Of a DNA stretch of 64,000 nucleotides, positions 20,490-30,764 are shown piece after piece; within the stretch, counting starts at the first letter, position 1, and every line of letters starts with the position of its first letter. The position numbers and the translations under genes are program-made. This DNA comes from Stentor coeruleus. Taxonomy: Eukaryota; Ciliophora; Heterotrichea; Heterotrichida; Stentoridae. The DNA is taken from the NCBI GenBank assembly GCA_001970955.1, contig MPUH01000146.1:1-64000 (forward strand), in the 5' to 3' direction. The notes under the pieces were generated by a model that was given only the letters and a program-made list of their open reading frames with translations, searched no databases and had not been told where the DNA came from.

Positions 20490-22274
20490 ATGAGCATTTA
20501 CCTAGAAGATAAATACTCACCTGTTGTTGTAGAAGAACTACTTAAAGGACAAAATGATTGGAAAAATATACAAGATATTATTAAATTAAGCGTCCGTGCT
20601 TTAGCTGATGTATTAAGAGTACAGGGAAACACAATAAGAGAACTTGAAAGACAAATGCCTAATAAACTAAATAAAGAAGAGTTTTTTCATGAGATGTCTA
20701 AAAAAGTTGATGGAAATGTTATGAATGATCAGATTAATGAGACTAAAAGAGAAATTAAAGCAAACTTAGCTGAGACAAATTTAAAGATTACTGAAAAAGT
20801 ATCATTGGAAAGTTTACAGTTTTTACTTGGAGATAAGGTTAGTAAAGAGAATTTTGAATATTTTGTGTTAAATAATCAGCAGGAGATGAATAAAAGCTAT
20901 GAAGAATTGTATAGGAAAATTGTGCAGGTAGATAAAAGGAAAAATTCTATGGAAAAAGATATAGAAGATATAAGGAAAGAGGTAAGGAAAAAAATGGAGA
21001 TGGTGGAGGTTGAAGAGATGGTGACAAGGGTTGAAGAAAATATGAATACCACAATCTTATCATTTAAAGAAACCTTTATTGAGGAATTATCTTCGAAAAC
21101 TCCATTATCCGAATTTCAAACCTCAGAAAAATCTTTAAAGGATCTTGAAAGCCTAACCCAATCTATACAAAAAGAAATGAATACACTTAAAAGTTCATAT
21201 CAAACTGAAATAACCCAAAAAATTGATATAAAAGATTTTAAACAGTTCACTGAAACATATAATCTAAAATATGAAAACTTCAAAGAACTCAATACTAAAT
21301 TGACGATTTCTGTAGATAATTTAAAAGACAAGTACTTTGATTTAGAAAAAGCTCAATATACTCATTACTCAGATATCCAAAAAACTAATGATTTCCTAAC
21401 AAAAAACATAGAAAAAACAACAAACTTCAATGAAAGGCTATGTTTAGATATAGAGAAAATCTTTAAAGATGTTGAGTTCTTAAAGCATTTTGTCGAAGAT
21501 TTAAGTATAAGCAAAGCTAATGCTGATGAAATGGTTGGTAAAATCGAATATGTCCAAATAATGTCTGAACTAGGTAAGAAAGTAAATGAAGAAATATTCT
21601 ATAATTCTTTGCAAAGGCTTCAAGAAGGATTATTAGAAAAAGCAGCAACAAAAGATATCCAAGACTTAAGTCAGCATTTGCAACTCCTCCAACATGATAC
21701 AATTGACAAAGGAAGCTTCAAAGATATCTGCAGTTTATTAGATAAAAAAGCTAATATCGAAGAAGTTAACATAGCTTTACTAAGTATCCATAACGAACTT
21801 GACACAAAAATTCAAGACTCTGATTTTAAACAAGCATTTACAAAACATAGCATAGCTCTTTCTTCTCTTTGTAATGAAAACATTATAGGTCGATGGCTTT
21901 GGCAAAGTGGTCAACTTCAGCGTTCTAATAGTATTCCATGGGAAAAACAATTAGTTAATACAAGTCCTGAGAATTTTATATGGGAACCAAATGGTAATTT
22001 TATATTTGTGTCTAGAAGTGGATATTATGAGATTTCTATTGGGATTTTTCAAGGCAGAAAACCTAATATTCAAGTTCTTGTAAATGGGGAAGTTGTACTT
22101 TCAGCTGTGAATAATTCGCAGTTCTCATCAAGTAACTCAGTTGGAATGCTTAAAACTGGGTCTATTTCAGGGGTCACTTTTCAGGAATTTATAAGTTTGC
22201 CACAGAGATCAAGGATTAGTATTTTCTGTAGTAATGAATATGGAGAAGGCTTTTTAAGTCTGAGAAGATTATGA
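20490..22274 (+). CDS. long coiled-coil protein with C-terminal C1q/TNF-like beta domain
   Basis: 594 aa. Residues 30-460 are almost continuous amphipathic helix rich in K, E and L, with many IxxL heptads (IRELERQMPNKLNKEEFF). Residues about 470-594 form a compact beta-rich domain (GRWLWQSG, FIFVSRSGYYEISIGIF, IQVLVNGE, ISLPQRSRISIFC) that resembles C1q-like jelly rolls, where GYYEI and ISLP strands recur. There is no signal peptide or TM, so the beta domain would be cytosolic. A ciliary or cytoskeletal trimeric scaffold is possible but unproven. Ends in TGA, 33 bp from a convergent stop. Confidence 0.78.
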   Translation: MSIYLEDKYSPVVVEELLKGQNDWKNIQDIIKLSVRALADVLRVQGNTIRELERQMPNKLNKEEFFHEMSKKVDGNVMNDQINETKREIKANLAETNLKITEKVSLESLQFLLGDKVSKENFEYFVLNNQQEMNKSYEELYRKIVQVDKRKNSMEKDIEDIRKEVRKKMEMVEVEEMVTRVEENMNTTILSFKETFIEELSSKTPLSEFQTSEKSLKDLESLTQSIQKEMNTLKSSYQTEITQKIDIKDFKQFTETYNLKYENFKELNTKLTISVDNLKDKYFDLEKAQYTHYSDIQKTNDFLTKNIEKTTNFNERLCLDIEKIFKDVEFLKHFVEDLSISKANADEMVGKIEYVQIMSELGKKVNEEIFYNSLQRLQEGLLEKAATKDIQDLSQHLQLLQHDTIDKGSFKDICSLLDKKANIEEVNIALLSIHNELDTKIQDSDFKQAFTKHSIALSSLCNENIIGRWLWQSGQLQRSNSIPWEKQLVNTSPENFIWEPNGNFIFVSRSGYYEISIGIFQGRKPNIQVLVNGEVVLSAVNNSQFSSSNSVGMLKTGSISGVTFQEFISLPQRSRISIFCSNEYGEGFLSLRRL

Positions 22275-22307
22275 GTATTATATTTATTTAAGCATGATTA
22301 CTTAAGA

Positions 22308-22778
22308 TTAAGATTTTTTGGTCTTGAAAAGTTCTGGCACTAGAAGAAAACAAAGCAAAACTATGCACACAAGGGCAAATATTCCTAGTAAAGAATTAAA
22401 GAAATAGATAAGAATATAAGCTGAATACCAAGTTGATGAGCACAGTGGGTCAGAATAAATCCAATAAGCACCAAAAGGAAACCAAAAAACATTTAAAATA
22501 TATAAGATGAACTTTAATGTTTTCAATACAGCTTCAAAATGTAAGTAAAATGAGGTAAAGAGACTTAAAAGACATATCATTAGGATGAGTATAGAAAAAC
22601 ATATCTGCACAGCAAGCCATAAAAAAACTGGGGTTTTACATGTACCTTTATTAAAAATAGCACATACAAATCCTCCAAGTATTAGACTATTTATTAATAT
22701 TTCTCTTGATGAAGTAGGAGGTTTCTTTAGTACTCTTTTTTCTGGGAAATCAAAGGCTATTTTGCTACCTTTAATCAT
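22308..22778 (-). CDS. small four-TM membrane protein, function unknown
   Basis: 156 aa. A 30-residue basic N-terminus is followed by four hydrophobic helices: about 29-43, 51-74, 84-108 (FILYILNVFWFPFGAYWIY) and 116-147. The tail is short and lysine-rich (ELFKTKKS). The W-x-P-F-G-A-Y-W-I segment before the last helix is reminiscent of TMEM272-like proteins, but that is a weak guess. The start is only 27 bp from the stop of the upstream co-directional gene. Confidence 0.7.
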   Translation of the reverse strand: MIKGSKIAFDFPEKRVLKKPPTSSREILINSLILGGFVCAIFNKGTCKTPVFLWLAVQICFSILILMICLLSLFTSFYLHFEAVLKTLKFILYILNVFWFPFGAYWIYSDPLCSSTWYSAYILIYFFNSLLGIFALVCIVLLCFLLVPELFKTKKS

Positions 22779-22805
22779 AATTTTTATTATCTAAATCTTA
22801 TTATT

Positions 22806-23600
22806 CTATAATAACAACTTTTGTTGTACAGATTTCAAAGATGGAATACGAAGGATAGGATACTTGAAATCAAGCTTATTTATCAAATCATAAACTAGGT
22901 TTTTTATAAAAGGGAGAGTTTTCAATCTATTTGACATTATATCTCTATAGCTTTCTTGAGCTTTTTGTAGCTCAGTCGGGTAAGTTGTAAACGCTTTTTT
23001 CAGTGGACCATTTTCTTGTTGAAGGTAAGCATAAAACTCTCCTGATGATAGCTTGTCTTCATTGTTTTTAAATATTGCATTAGCCACAAGCTCGATTTCT
23101 CTTATTGAAAGCCTATAATTTGGATGTTTTGGGTAAAATGTATCTGTTGTTACTAAAATAACTTTACTTAATCCTCTGATGTATGTATCAAGAAAAAAAC
23201 AAAAAGATTCTTTAGATATTCTTGGATCTTCATTTAGGGAAAAGGAATAAAAACAAGTTTCAAGTTTTTTTTGTAGGGTACCTGAAGAGATCATGGCAAA
23301 ACAACAGATAAGCTCCATTCCGTCGATTCTAGATAAACCACGGGTGTCGAATAGTTTGAAAACTTCATGGAGAGTGTTGAATTTGTTGGAAAACACAGCG
23401 AGTTCTTCTGGTTTTTGAATTACTAATGGAGCGCATATAGTAAATTTTAGAGTAAGTCTTGATAGAATTTGGTAAAATGAGTCTGTAGTCCAACCTGCAC
23501 AGAGATCTTCCATGCAGATAGGAAGACATGATGGCTCTTTTAGCTTGGATTCGTATAGGGAATTGAACTGATTTAATGAATGAACTATTGTAAACTTCAT
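22806..23600 (-). CDS. EF-hand-fold protein with degenerate loops
   Basis: 264 aa, soluble. The helical pattern and spacing match EF-hand pairs (VFKLFDTRGLSRIDGMELI, CFYSFSLNEDPRISKESF, ANAIFKNNEDKLSSGEFYAY), but the loops lack most Ca-coordinating Asp/Glu, so Ca binding is doubtful. Its middle aligns by eye with the myristoylation-type EF-hand protein at 28.5-29.9 kb, including LHEVFKL versus LLKCFNL and YIRGLSKV versus FVRGIGSM. The two may be distant paralogues. The partner is unknown. Confidence 0.75.
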   Translation of the reverse strand: MKFTIVHSLNQFNSLYESKLKEPSCLPICMEDLCAGWTTDSFYQILSRLTLKFTICAPLVIQKPEELAVFSNKFNTLHEVFKLFDTRGLSRIDGMELICCFAMISSGTLQKKLETCFYSFSLNEDPRISKESFCFFLDTYIRGLSKVILVTTDTFYPKHPNYRLSIREIELVANAIFKNNEDKLSSGEFYAYLQQENGPLKKAFTTYPTELQKAQESYRDIMSNRLKTLPFIKNLVYDLINKLDFKYPILRIPSLKSVQQKLLL

Positions 23601-23848
23601 GTTTTTGAGTAATTTTTGTTAAGTTGTTATTAAAGTTTCTTATTTTTTTTTTTTAAATGACGATAAATTATATGATTTTTTTCCTTGTTGCTGTTCTTAT
23701 ATAACAAAAAAAGGAAAACTCTTGAAGTGTAAATACGTAATAGGTTAGAAGAATTAGTTTTTTTTTTAAGTATTTAAAAGATTATGATAATAGTGAAATA
23801 ATATTTATAATATTGTTTTCAATACTCTATTCTATAATCCCTAATCTA

Positions 23849-24658
23849 TTAATCTAATAAGTTCTTAAGATTCATCATAAGATTATTCGAATCAAGCAAA
23901 ACTCTATTCCTCGAGTTGGCAATAGAATTGGCAATCTCTTGAGCTGTTTCAAGTTTTCTTAGTTTCACATAAGCAGGTCCAACTGATCCTAACAATTCAG
24001 CACTTTTAGCTTCTCCTTGAGCTCTAACAATCATCCCAAGCTTTTCCTGAGTGGCGCTCTGGACAATATACTTTGCCCTTTCAGCATGTTGTTGGGCAAT
24101 TTGCTTTGATTCAATAGCAGCATTAAATTCATTACTAAAATTCAAATTTGTTATACTCACATCATCAACAACAATATTAAAATCATTAGCTCTAGAAATA
24201 AGATTTTGTCTAATAGTCCTAGAAATTTGTTCTCTTTGAGTGACAAGTTGAGAAGCATTATATTGAGCAACAACAGATTTTAAAACTTCATTTACAATAC
24301 TTGGGAGAACTCTTTTATCATAATCTTTACCTAAAGTCCTGTAAATTGTTGGAAGATTATGAGCAACAGGTTTACATAAGACTCTGATAGATACGTTGAC
24401 CATTTGTAAATCGCGAGTACCTGTAAGTGAATTAATAACTTCAGGATGTGGCCTGATGTTGTAGAATATTGGATTTTCTATTAGAGGAATTTTTATATGT
24501 GTGCCTTCAGGGTATGTGAAATCTTTGACTCCGAAGATTTTGTTGAAAATTATTGCATTTTGCCCTGGCTCGACTGTAAAAAGCGAGTTATAGGCTAGTA
24601 CACCGAAAGTCCCGAAAGCTACGATTCCTCCTATGGAACGGATTGGCAGAGCTTGCAT
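23849..24658 (-). CDS. PHB2: prohibitin-2, mitochondrial inner-membrane scaffold
   Basis: SPFH/band-7 protein that forms ring complexes with PHB1 in the mitochondrial inner membrane, supporting cristae and respiratory complexes. 269 aa. An N-terminal hydrophobic anchor (about 8-26) is followed by the PHB domain (PEGTHIKIPLIENPI, TGTRDLQMVNVSIRVL, VVAQYNASQLVTQREQ, VDDVSITNLNFSNEFNAAIE) and a coiled coil with IVRAQGEAKSAELLG. DLQMV and YNASQL favour PHB2 over PHB1. The C-terminal LLDSNNLMMNL also matches PHB2. Confidence 0.96.
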   Translation of the reverse strand: MQALPIRSIGGIVAFGTFGVLAYNSLFTVEPGQNAIIFNKIFGVKDFTYPEGTHIKIPLIENPIFYNIRPHPEVINSLTGTRDLQMVNVSIRVLCKPVAHNLPTIYRTLGKDYDKRVLPSIVNEVLKSVVAQYNASQLVTQREQISRTIRQNLISRANDFNIVVDDVSITNLNFSNEFNAAIESKQIAQQHAERAKYIVQSATQEKLGMIVRAQGEAKSAELLGSVGPAYVKLRKLETAQEIANSIANSRNRVLLDSNNLMMNLKNLLD

Positions 24659-24898
24659 TTTTATTATAGTTTAATATTGGCTGTTGGATTATAGCTTTTG
24701 TTTATGTTTATGAGAAAATGATATGTGATAGAAATTATATAGAATTTTTGGCTTTATTTTTATAAATTTATCTGCTGTGGCCTAGAGAGGATTATTAGTT
24801 TTAGTAGATATAAAAAAGGATTGTCTTAGAATTTTATTGATAGCATTGCTTTTATATATTCCAGCATTAAATTTTTTATTTGGAGTTTTATAAATATT

Positions 24899-25405
24899 AT
24901 GCAAGCAAAAATATGCATAAAGCTTCCTCAAATAAAAAGCGAGCCTCTAAATAACCAGAGTCCAGAAGCACTCCCTATTAGAATAAAGGATGTTAAAAAG
25001 GATAAAAAGAAAGTTTTAAACAACAAAAAGTCTAAAGCTTTCCAATCTTTAAACAATATTCGACTTATTTCCTTAACCCCTGATATTGTAAACCATAAAA
25101 AACATTATATTCGAATTACTAATAGCCCAAAAAATACAGAAAACCCCCCTTCTCCAACTCTAAATAGTAAGATTATTAGTAAAAGACCTTCGTATTTGTA
25201 TACAAAAAATAAAAATAGAGAAAGTCCTTTGATTCTTGATAGTGAAAATTCTCCATTAACAATTCCAAGACAACTTCAGAGTCTAAATATTAAAAAATTT
25301 CTTTTTGAGATACGTGATAGAAATAAAGACGTTGAGTTTAAAAGAAGAGCAAGTGTTATGACTCCTTCCTCAAATAAAAGCATGATTCATTATTATAAAT
25401 TTTGA
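24899..25405 (+). CDS. small basic, probably disordered protein
   Basis: 168 aa, not recognised. Very rich in Lys, Ser, Asn and Pro, with SP/TP sites (NSPKNTENPPSPTLNS) and no hydrophobic core or TM. The intact frame of this length in AT-rich DNA and its use of TGA as stop suggest a real gene. A regulatory or cytoskeleton-associated disordered protein is possible. It diverges from prohibitin-2. Confidence 0.55.
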   Translation: MQAKICIKLPQIKSEPLNNQSPEALPIRIKDVKKDKKKVLNNKKSKAFQSLNNIRLISLTPDIVNHKKHYIRITNSPKNTENPPSPTLNSKIISKRPSYLYTKNKNRESPLILDSENSPLTIPRQLQSLNIKKFLFEIRDRNKDVEFKRRASVMTPSSNKSMIHYYKF

Positions 25406-25740
25406 GAATTTGATATAAGGTAATATAATACACAATAAGTTAGATTATATTAAAGGGCATATTATATGTTTTTAATACACGTTTCAATTGTATTTTACTT
25501 ATTAACTTTTATATTACTTTAAATATTTGATTTTAAGTTCAAATATAACAGTTTATTGATATTTCAATCATTATTTTAAATTTTTGTTACAATTATTTTC
25601 CTAAGCTAAAAAATACTTAATTTATCCAGTTAAAAAATATTCTGATCTTATATGCTAAATTACTCTAAAATAAAGGCTTTTTCAAGATTAGAAAATTATT
25701 AAGGATGATTTTTACATATAAACTCCATCTCTAAACTCAA
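25406..25740. other. intergenic between convergent genes, no gene seen
   Basis: AT-rich; no RNA gene or repeat seen. Confidence 0.6.
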
Positions 25741-27228
25741 CTACAAATCTTCACACTCTATATCATCTTCATTATAATTCTCAAGAATAGACACATTCTT
25801 TCTCATATTATCACAAGCTTTACGTAATACACTCAAAGAATTCTCCTGTGACGACAACATATAATCAAGTTGTTCATCCATATTTTTCGCATCAGCCAAT
25901 ATTTCCACAATTTTCATAATCTTAACTGCAAGCATTTCATTAATACTCCTAAGCATTTCCTGTGGATTATCATCCATATCCGTCTTAAAAACTTTCAACT
26001 CTTTAAACTTCCTAAAATATCCTTTTATTTTCATAAGTTTATAAGGAATAGTTAATTTCATATGTTTTTTCTTTTGTTTTCTATTCATAACAAACAACTC
26101 AATAACAGAAACCACAAATTTTATCGCATATTTCTTAGAAGAATTAACCTTCCCCACTTTTTTAATAAACGAATACGATCGAGTTTGTGGAGGTGTTAAA
26201 AGGCTAAAATTAGTAAGACTTAATATCATAAGTGATACAATAAAAATACCCCAAACTGTAGCAATAACAAGTATAAAACGTCCAATATGAGTTTTAGGAT
26301 AAAATTCTCCATATCCTACAGTAGTCATAGTTAACATTACAAGCCACATAGAATTCCATAAATATGAATAGTCTAAACTACTATCAAAACTATGAAAATT
26401 TTTCTCGAAAGTTTGTAAGGCAATTGACAAAACTAAAGTTGAAATACTCATCAAAATTGATATAAGCATAATAGGATTTTCTTTTAATAAAGCTCTTAAT
26501 GCATAAAATATATCAGCCCTAGCAGCATATAAATCGCATATTGCTGTAGAATGTTCATTAGTCCATTTTGAATAATGTTTTAATATTTTAAACAATAAAA
26601 ACACCCTTATAAGCATTAGACTAGAAAAAATCTCATCAAGTCTTATAGACAAAGTTCCATTAAGTTGCTCAAAAGCAAAAGTTTTATCATAAAATGGTAA
26701 AGGTTGGTATATGTATATAAAAATTTCTAATAAGGTTCTTTTTAAAGCTTTACTTTTTAGAAATCGGTCGGTGCATCCATTTTGCAAACCGAGTTGTTTT
26801 TCTCTTGTTATAGAAAATGAAAAGTATGAACTGTATATAAGAGATACAAGCATAAAAGATGTGCTTATTGTTATTAATATAGATACAGATTTTGAATAGA
26901 AATTATTTGGAGATTGAAGCCTTGTAGATGATACTGCAAGAATTGTACCACTGATACCCATAAAACAAGCTAGGATATCGAAGAATTTTAGCTTTTTTGT
27001 TAGGAAATTGACTTGCTCATGTTTTTTTTTTAGGAGGCTGTAAAGGTTTATATTGGGTTTTAGGTCTATTGAGGATTCTTTTGAAGGTAAGGATTCGTAT
27101 GATGTTATTGAACTTTCTGGGGTTAGATTAAAGCTTTGGTCAATTCTTGTATGCTCTCTTATACGGAAATCAGAAATTCCGTGATGTCCTTCGATTGCCC
27201 TGAGAACACCGACTCGAATACCTGCCAT
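25741..27228 (-). CDS. SK-type (KCNN-like) potassium channel
   Basis: Predicted six-TM K+ channel gated by Ca2+/calmodulin, 495 aa. The cytosolic N-terminus (1-78) is followed by S1 (about 82-100), S2 (116-138), S3-S4 region (195-217, with few basic residues, as in SK), S5 (252-271), a pore helix and filter TVGYGEFY (303-310), and S6 (316-340). After S6 a basic helix-rich segment (about 360-410, RKQKKKHMKLTIPYKLMK) sits where SK channels bind calmodulin, and a C-terminal coiled coil ends the protein. The filter reads GYGE rather than GYGD. Ca-activated K+ currents govern ciliate swimming and contraction. K+ channel is confident; SK subtype is likely. Confidence 0.88.
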   Translation of the reverse strand: MAGIRVGVLRAIEGHHGISDFRIREHTRIDQSFNLTPESSITSYESLPSKESSIDLKPNINLYSLLKKKHEQVNFLTKKLKFFDILACFMGISGTILAVSSTRLQSPNNFYSKSVSILITISTSFMLVSLIYSSYFSFSITREKQLGLQNGCTDRFLKSKALKRTLLEIFIYIYQPLPFYDKTFAFEQLNGTLSIRLDEIFSSLMLIRVFLLFKILKHYSKWTNEHSTAICDLYAARADIFYALRALLKENPIMLISILMSISTLVLSIALQTFEKNFHSFDSSLDYSYLWNSMWLVMLTMTTVGYGEFYPKTHIGRFILVIATVWGIFIVSLMILSLTNFSLLTPPQTRSYSFIKKVGKVNSSKKYAIKFVVSVIELFVMNRKQKKKHMKLTIPYKLMKIKGYFRKFKELKVFKTDMDDNPQEMLRSINEMLAVKIMKIVEILADAKNMDEQLDYMLSSQENSLSVLRKACDNMRKNVSILENYNEDDIECEDL

Positions 27229-27522
27229 AAAAAATTATCTTGAAAAGTATCTTTGAGTATCTTTAAATTAGGAATCCATTTTTATAAAGATCTATCAAAA
27301 ATACAATAACTCCAGCTAACCTCCTATTAAATCATCACAATAAAATCATATTTGCAATCTCTAAACATAAATCACATAAGCACTTATTATACCAAATCAT
27401 AAAAAAAAATTACATCTTTTTCTAATCAAAACTAAACTTAAACAGTTATTCTGATTTAAATTTTTATAAAACATGATCAGTTTTCTAATATAATAACCAA
27501 ATTTGTATTTATATAATTTTAT

Positions 27523-27732
27523 ATGATACTTGCTAAATGGTGGAAGAACGACCTTCAAAGGATAGACAAGATAAGAGCATCATTCTTAAGTATTTGGTGT
27601 AAATACAAAAAATACAAACTTGGGGATACTCGAGCTGCTATGCACCTTGTCCCTTTCATCATTAAAGAGGATTTAGTTGAGAAATCTAAAGGAAAAGATT
27701 ACAAATGGGTTATTATAACTAAGCATCTTTAG
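27523..27732 (+). CDS. possible small protein, 69 aa
   Basis: Not recognised. Basic, with two Trp-containing helices (LAKWWKNDLQRIDKIRASFL, SIWCKYKKYK). Support is indirect: the 230 bases before it are C>G and the 200 bases after it are G>C on the plus strand, the same flank pattern as proven plus-strand genes here. It could also be a chance frame. Confidence 0.4.
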   Translation: MILAKWWKNDLQRIDKIRASFLSIWCKYKKYKLGDTRAAMHLVPFIIKEDLVEKSKGKDYKWVIITKHL

Positions 27733-28545
27733 TGATATAAATATTTCCTTATGTGATTTGGTATAAGTATTTACCAAGCCAAAATTATTATTTGTAAGGT
27801 CAGTCTGGTATTTATATTCAAATTTATCTTTGTTTATAATAAAAACTAAAATTATGATAAGGAAATAGAGGATTTGCTAGTATGTTTGATATGAGGGAAA
27901 TGGGTTAATTAATATTGGCTTTTTTAGGTCTTTCAAGATTTTAATAAGAAGTTAAAGACTAAAAGACTAGTTTTCTTTTGAATAAATCTAATGAATTGCG
28001 ATGTATATTTTATAATTATAAAACAAATGAATTGAAAATCTAATAAATTTATCTAAATATAATATAAAATGATAAAGTTTTGTTAATAATTTAGCTTATA
28101 ATTGGAAAGCATATTATTAGTATAACCATGTAATAACATAATCTTTATTATGCATTTCTATCTTAAACATATAAAAAAATTTTATTCACTAATTCCTCCT
28201 ATGCAAAATCATCATTTTCAGAAGTCCAAACAAAACATCAGAAACAACCAACTAAAATCCTAAGCTTTTTCTAACACAATATACAATAATCATTTAATAA
28301 CTCATAAACTATTTTCCAAAACTCATCAGTCCAAACCACAACCCTTTTACCATCATAATTAATAATTATTCCTAACATCAAGGTATTCTTAATTTTTATA
28401 CAAATACTAATCCACACAAGCACTATCTATCACCACATTAGCCCGATCCCATCTCTTCAAAAGCATAATTTATATAGCCCCATCATAATTAATTGAATTA
28501 TTAACAATTATTGATTTATAATATTTCAATATTCACACACTATAA
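27733..28545. other. intergenic, no gene seen
   Basis: The first 250 bases are G>C, the last 350 are strongly C>G (5' flank of the EF-hand gene). No RNA gene recognised. Confidence 0.6.
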
Positions 28546-29883
28546 ATGGGTAATTTTGTTGACATAAGCTACTTACAGAACGAAGTTTCTGCAAGTTTAC
28601 TATTTCTCACATGCTGTAAGGTCTAAATAGGGTCTCCTCTTGAAATCGGAAAACTATTCAAAAGTTTTACATCCTTACAAGATATTACAGGATTTTATAT
28701 ATTAAGATCCCAACTTAAATCTATATCAAAAGAAACCCCTTTAGCTGGTAATGAAGATATGCTTCTAAAATGTTTTAATCTGACTCAAACTATCAAAATT
28801 AATATTATGGAAGTCTTTGCAAGTATAATTACATATTCTATGGCTAACTGGAAAACTAAAGTTAAACTTTCATTTTTGGTATTTGATTTTGATGAAAGTA
28901 AATCAATAAGTAAAGATGAAATGGTTATTATGATAATATCATTTGTCAGAGGTATTGGATCTATGACTAATTCTACTTTATATGAGTCTTTAGATTTAGA
29001 ACCACTTGGTAAGCAGTGTTTTGATTTAGCGAATTCTGATTCACAAGGGTTAATAACTTTAGATCAATTAACAACGTGGATTGGAGAATGTGAAGAAATC
29101 ATGAACTTATTACAAAAATATGAACCTAAGGCTGATGTTGTAAAAAAACATACAAAAGTTCTCACAAAAATGCCTAATACTCGGTATTTTAAAAAAGAAA
29201 TCATTAATAGAAGAGAAAGTATTAGTGTCAATTTTGCAGGAAGGAAAAAACTTGAACATATGAAAAATTTTAGCCTACCACGAGTTATTGAGAAAAAAGA
29301 ATGGAAATCTCGAGACAGTGATCTTCAGCTTTTACATGATATTTTCTACAAACATGCTAATGATCGTGGATTTGCTTTAGTTGGCGAAATTTATCAAGAA
29401 CTTATTGAAAGTCCGCAATTTAAGCGGGAAAGTGAGTTTTTTTTTCATGAGTTCGACTTTAACGCTAATGCTATGATAAAATTTTCACAATTAATCGATT
29501 TCATGGACAAAAGCAAATCTAAACAAGGGTATTTTTTGAAAAGAGGAAGTGATATGATTTTTCCTACATCAGAACCTATAGTTAAAAGGAAAATATATAC
29601 AGTAAAAATCCCAACATTAAAAAGCATGTTTAAGAATTTTGATAAAAATAGAGATGGGTTTTTAACTTATGAAGAATTAAAAGATGGGCTGAGGAAGCAT
29701 TTTACTAAATGTGCTATTAAAGAAATTTTTGAGAATTATGATGTTGATGGGAATAAACTTATAGATTTCGCAGAGTTTATGAATGTATTTTCTCCTTTTG
29801 GTAAAGGTCATGATATATGGAAGAAAAGTAAGGACTTGAACTTGACTGTTATAAGCTATAAAGACCCCAAGTTGTATAGTTAA
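28546..29883 (+). CDS. EF-hand calcium-binding protein with N-myristoylation consensus, one 15-nt intron
   Basis: Spliced 440 aa. The start at 28546 (MGNFVDISYL) is chosen because splicing 28616-28630 links it in frame to the long downstream frame; Gly2 with Asn3 fits N-myristoylation. EF-hand-like units: DFDESKSISKDEM, NSDSQGLITLDQL, EFDFNANAMIKFSQL, FDKNRDGFLTYEEL and YDVDGNKLIDFAEF. The last two have canonical 12-residue loops ending in Glu and should bind Ca2+; earlier ones are weaker. A Ca sensor at membranes or cilia is a reasonable inference. Its N-terminal half aligns by eye with the degenerate EF-hand protein at 22.8-23.6 kb. Confidence 0.88.
28616..28630 (+). other. 15-nt intron in EF-hand gene
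   Basis: GTAAGGTCTAAATAG contains an in-frame TAA. Removal gives LTCWSPLEIG and an upstream ATG with a myristoylation context. Confidence 0.85.
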
Positions 29884-30764
29884 AGTGATAAGATTATATA
29901 TTGTATATAATATGGTAGGATATTCCTATGTGTAGAGTTCCTGATTTTAATATTCTTGTTGGACTGATAGTTTATAAAATCCTATAACTTTAGAAGTTCA
30001 TCAGGAAAAAAAAAATCTTTCCTTCAGTAAGGAAAATGGAAAAATGGGTTAGTTCAAGTAAAATTATAATATGTTTTATAATAGAATTTAGAATAAATGC
30101 TTATTGTGTTTTATTCAAGTTTTTATTAGGATACAACCTTTGATGATTATTTTTGTTCACTATAAAATTTATATACAAATGCTTATTTTTTTATAATAAC
30201 TATTTGAGATTCTATAATCAATCTATATCATGGGCCATCATAAATATGTGGGTTTTTAACTTTGAAAAATAGGATTAAAGATAATATTTATGAATATATA
30301 ATGTTTAGGCTGTAATAAAATATTAACAACTTCAATTTAGCTTAATATATTCAATTCTTATTATAGCTCAAGACAATATTTTAATATAGTTCAAGCCAAA
30401 AAAGTAATATAAAAATCAATACTTCACTTATTTTTTGATTACAAGTAAACATAAAATATCAATGAATATATACATAAACCCCTATAAAAGCCCCTTTAAT
30501 CCTTTACTTTTCATATCCAATCAAAAAAATTTTTAGTTCTTAAAACATGAAATCTTCTAAAAATTCACATCTAAATCATCTCTTATCTTTACACAAACTT
30601 CCTTACATTTCCCCTTTTACCTCATTTACAAAGCATATCATAATATCCCTCATAATACTTAATAAAGTGCTTAAAACTTTTACATTTATCCTATTTTTCC
30701 ATTCAAAAATATCATAAAAATCATTAGTAAACTAATATTACTGTGCATCAGTACAATAATTTTA
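29884..30764. other. intergenic, no gene seen
   Basis: G>C at the left, strongly C>G from about 30420 (5' flank of the next plus-strand gene). No RNA gene recognised. Confidence 0.6.
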
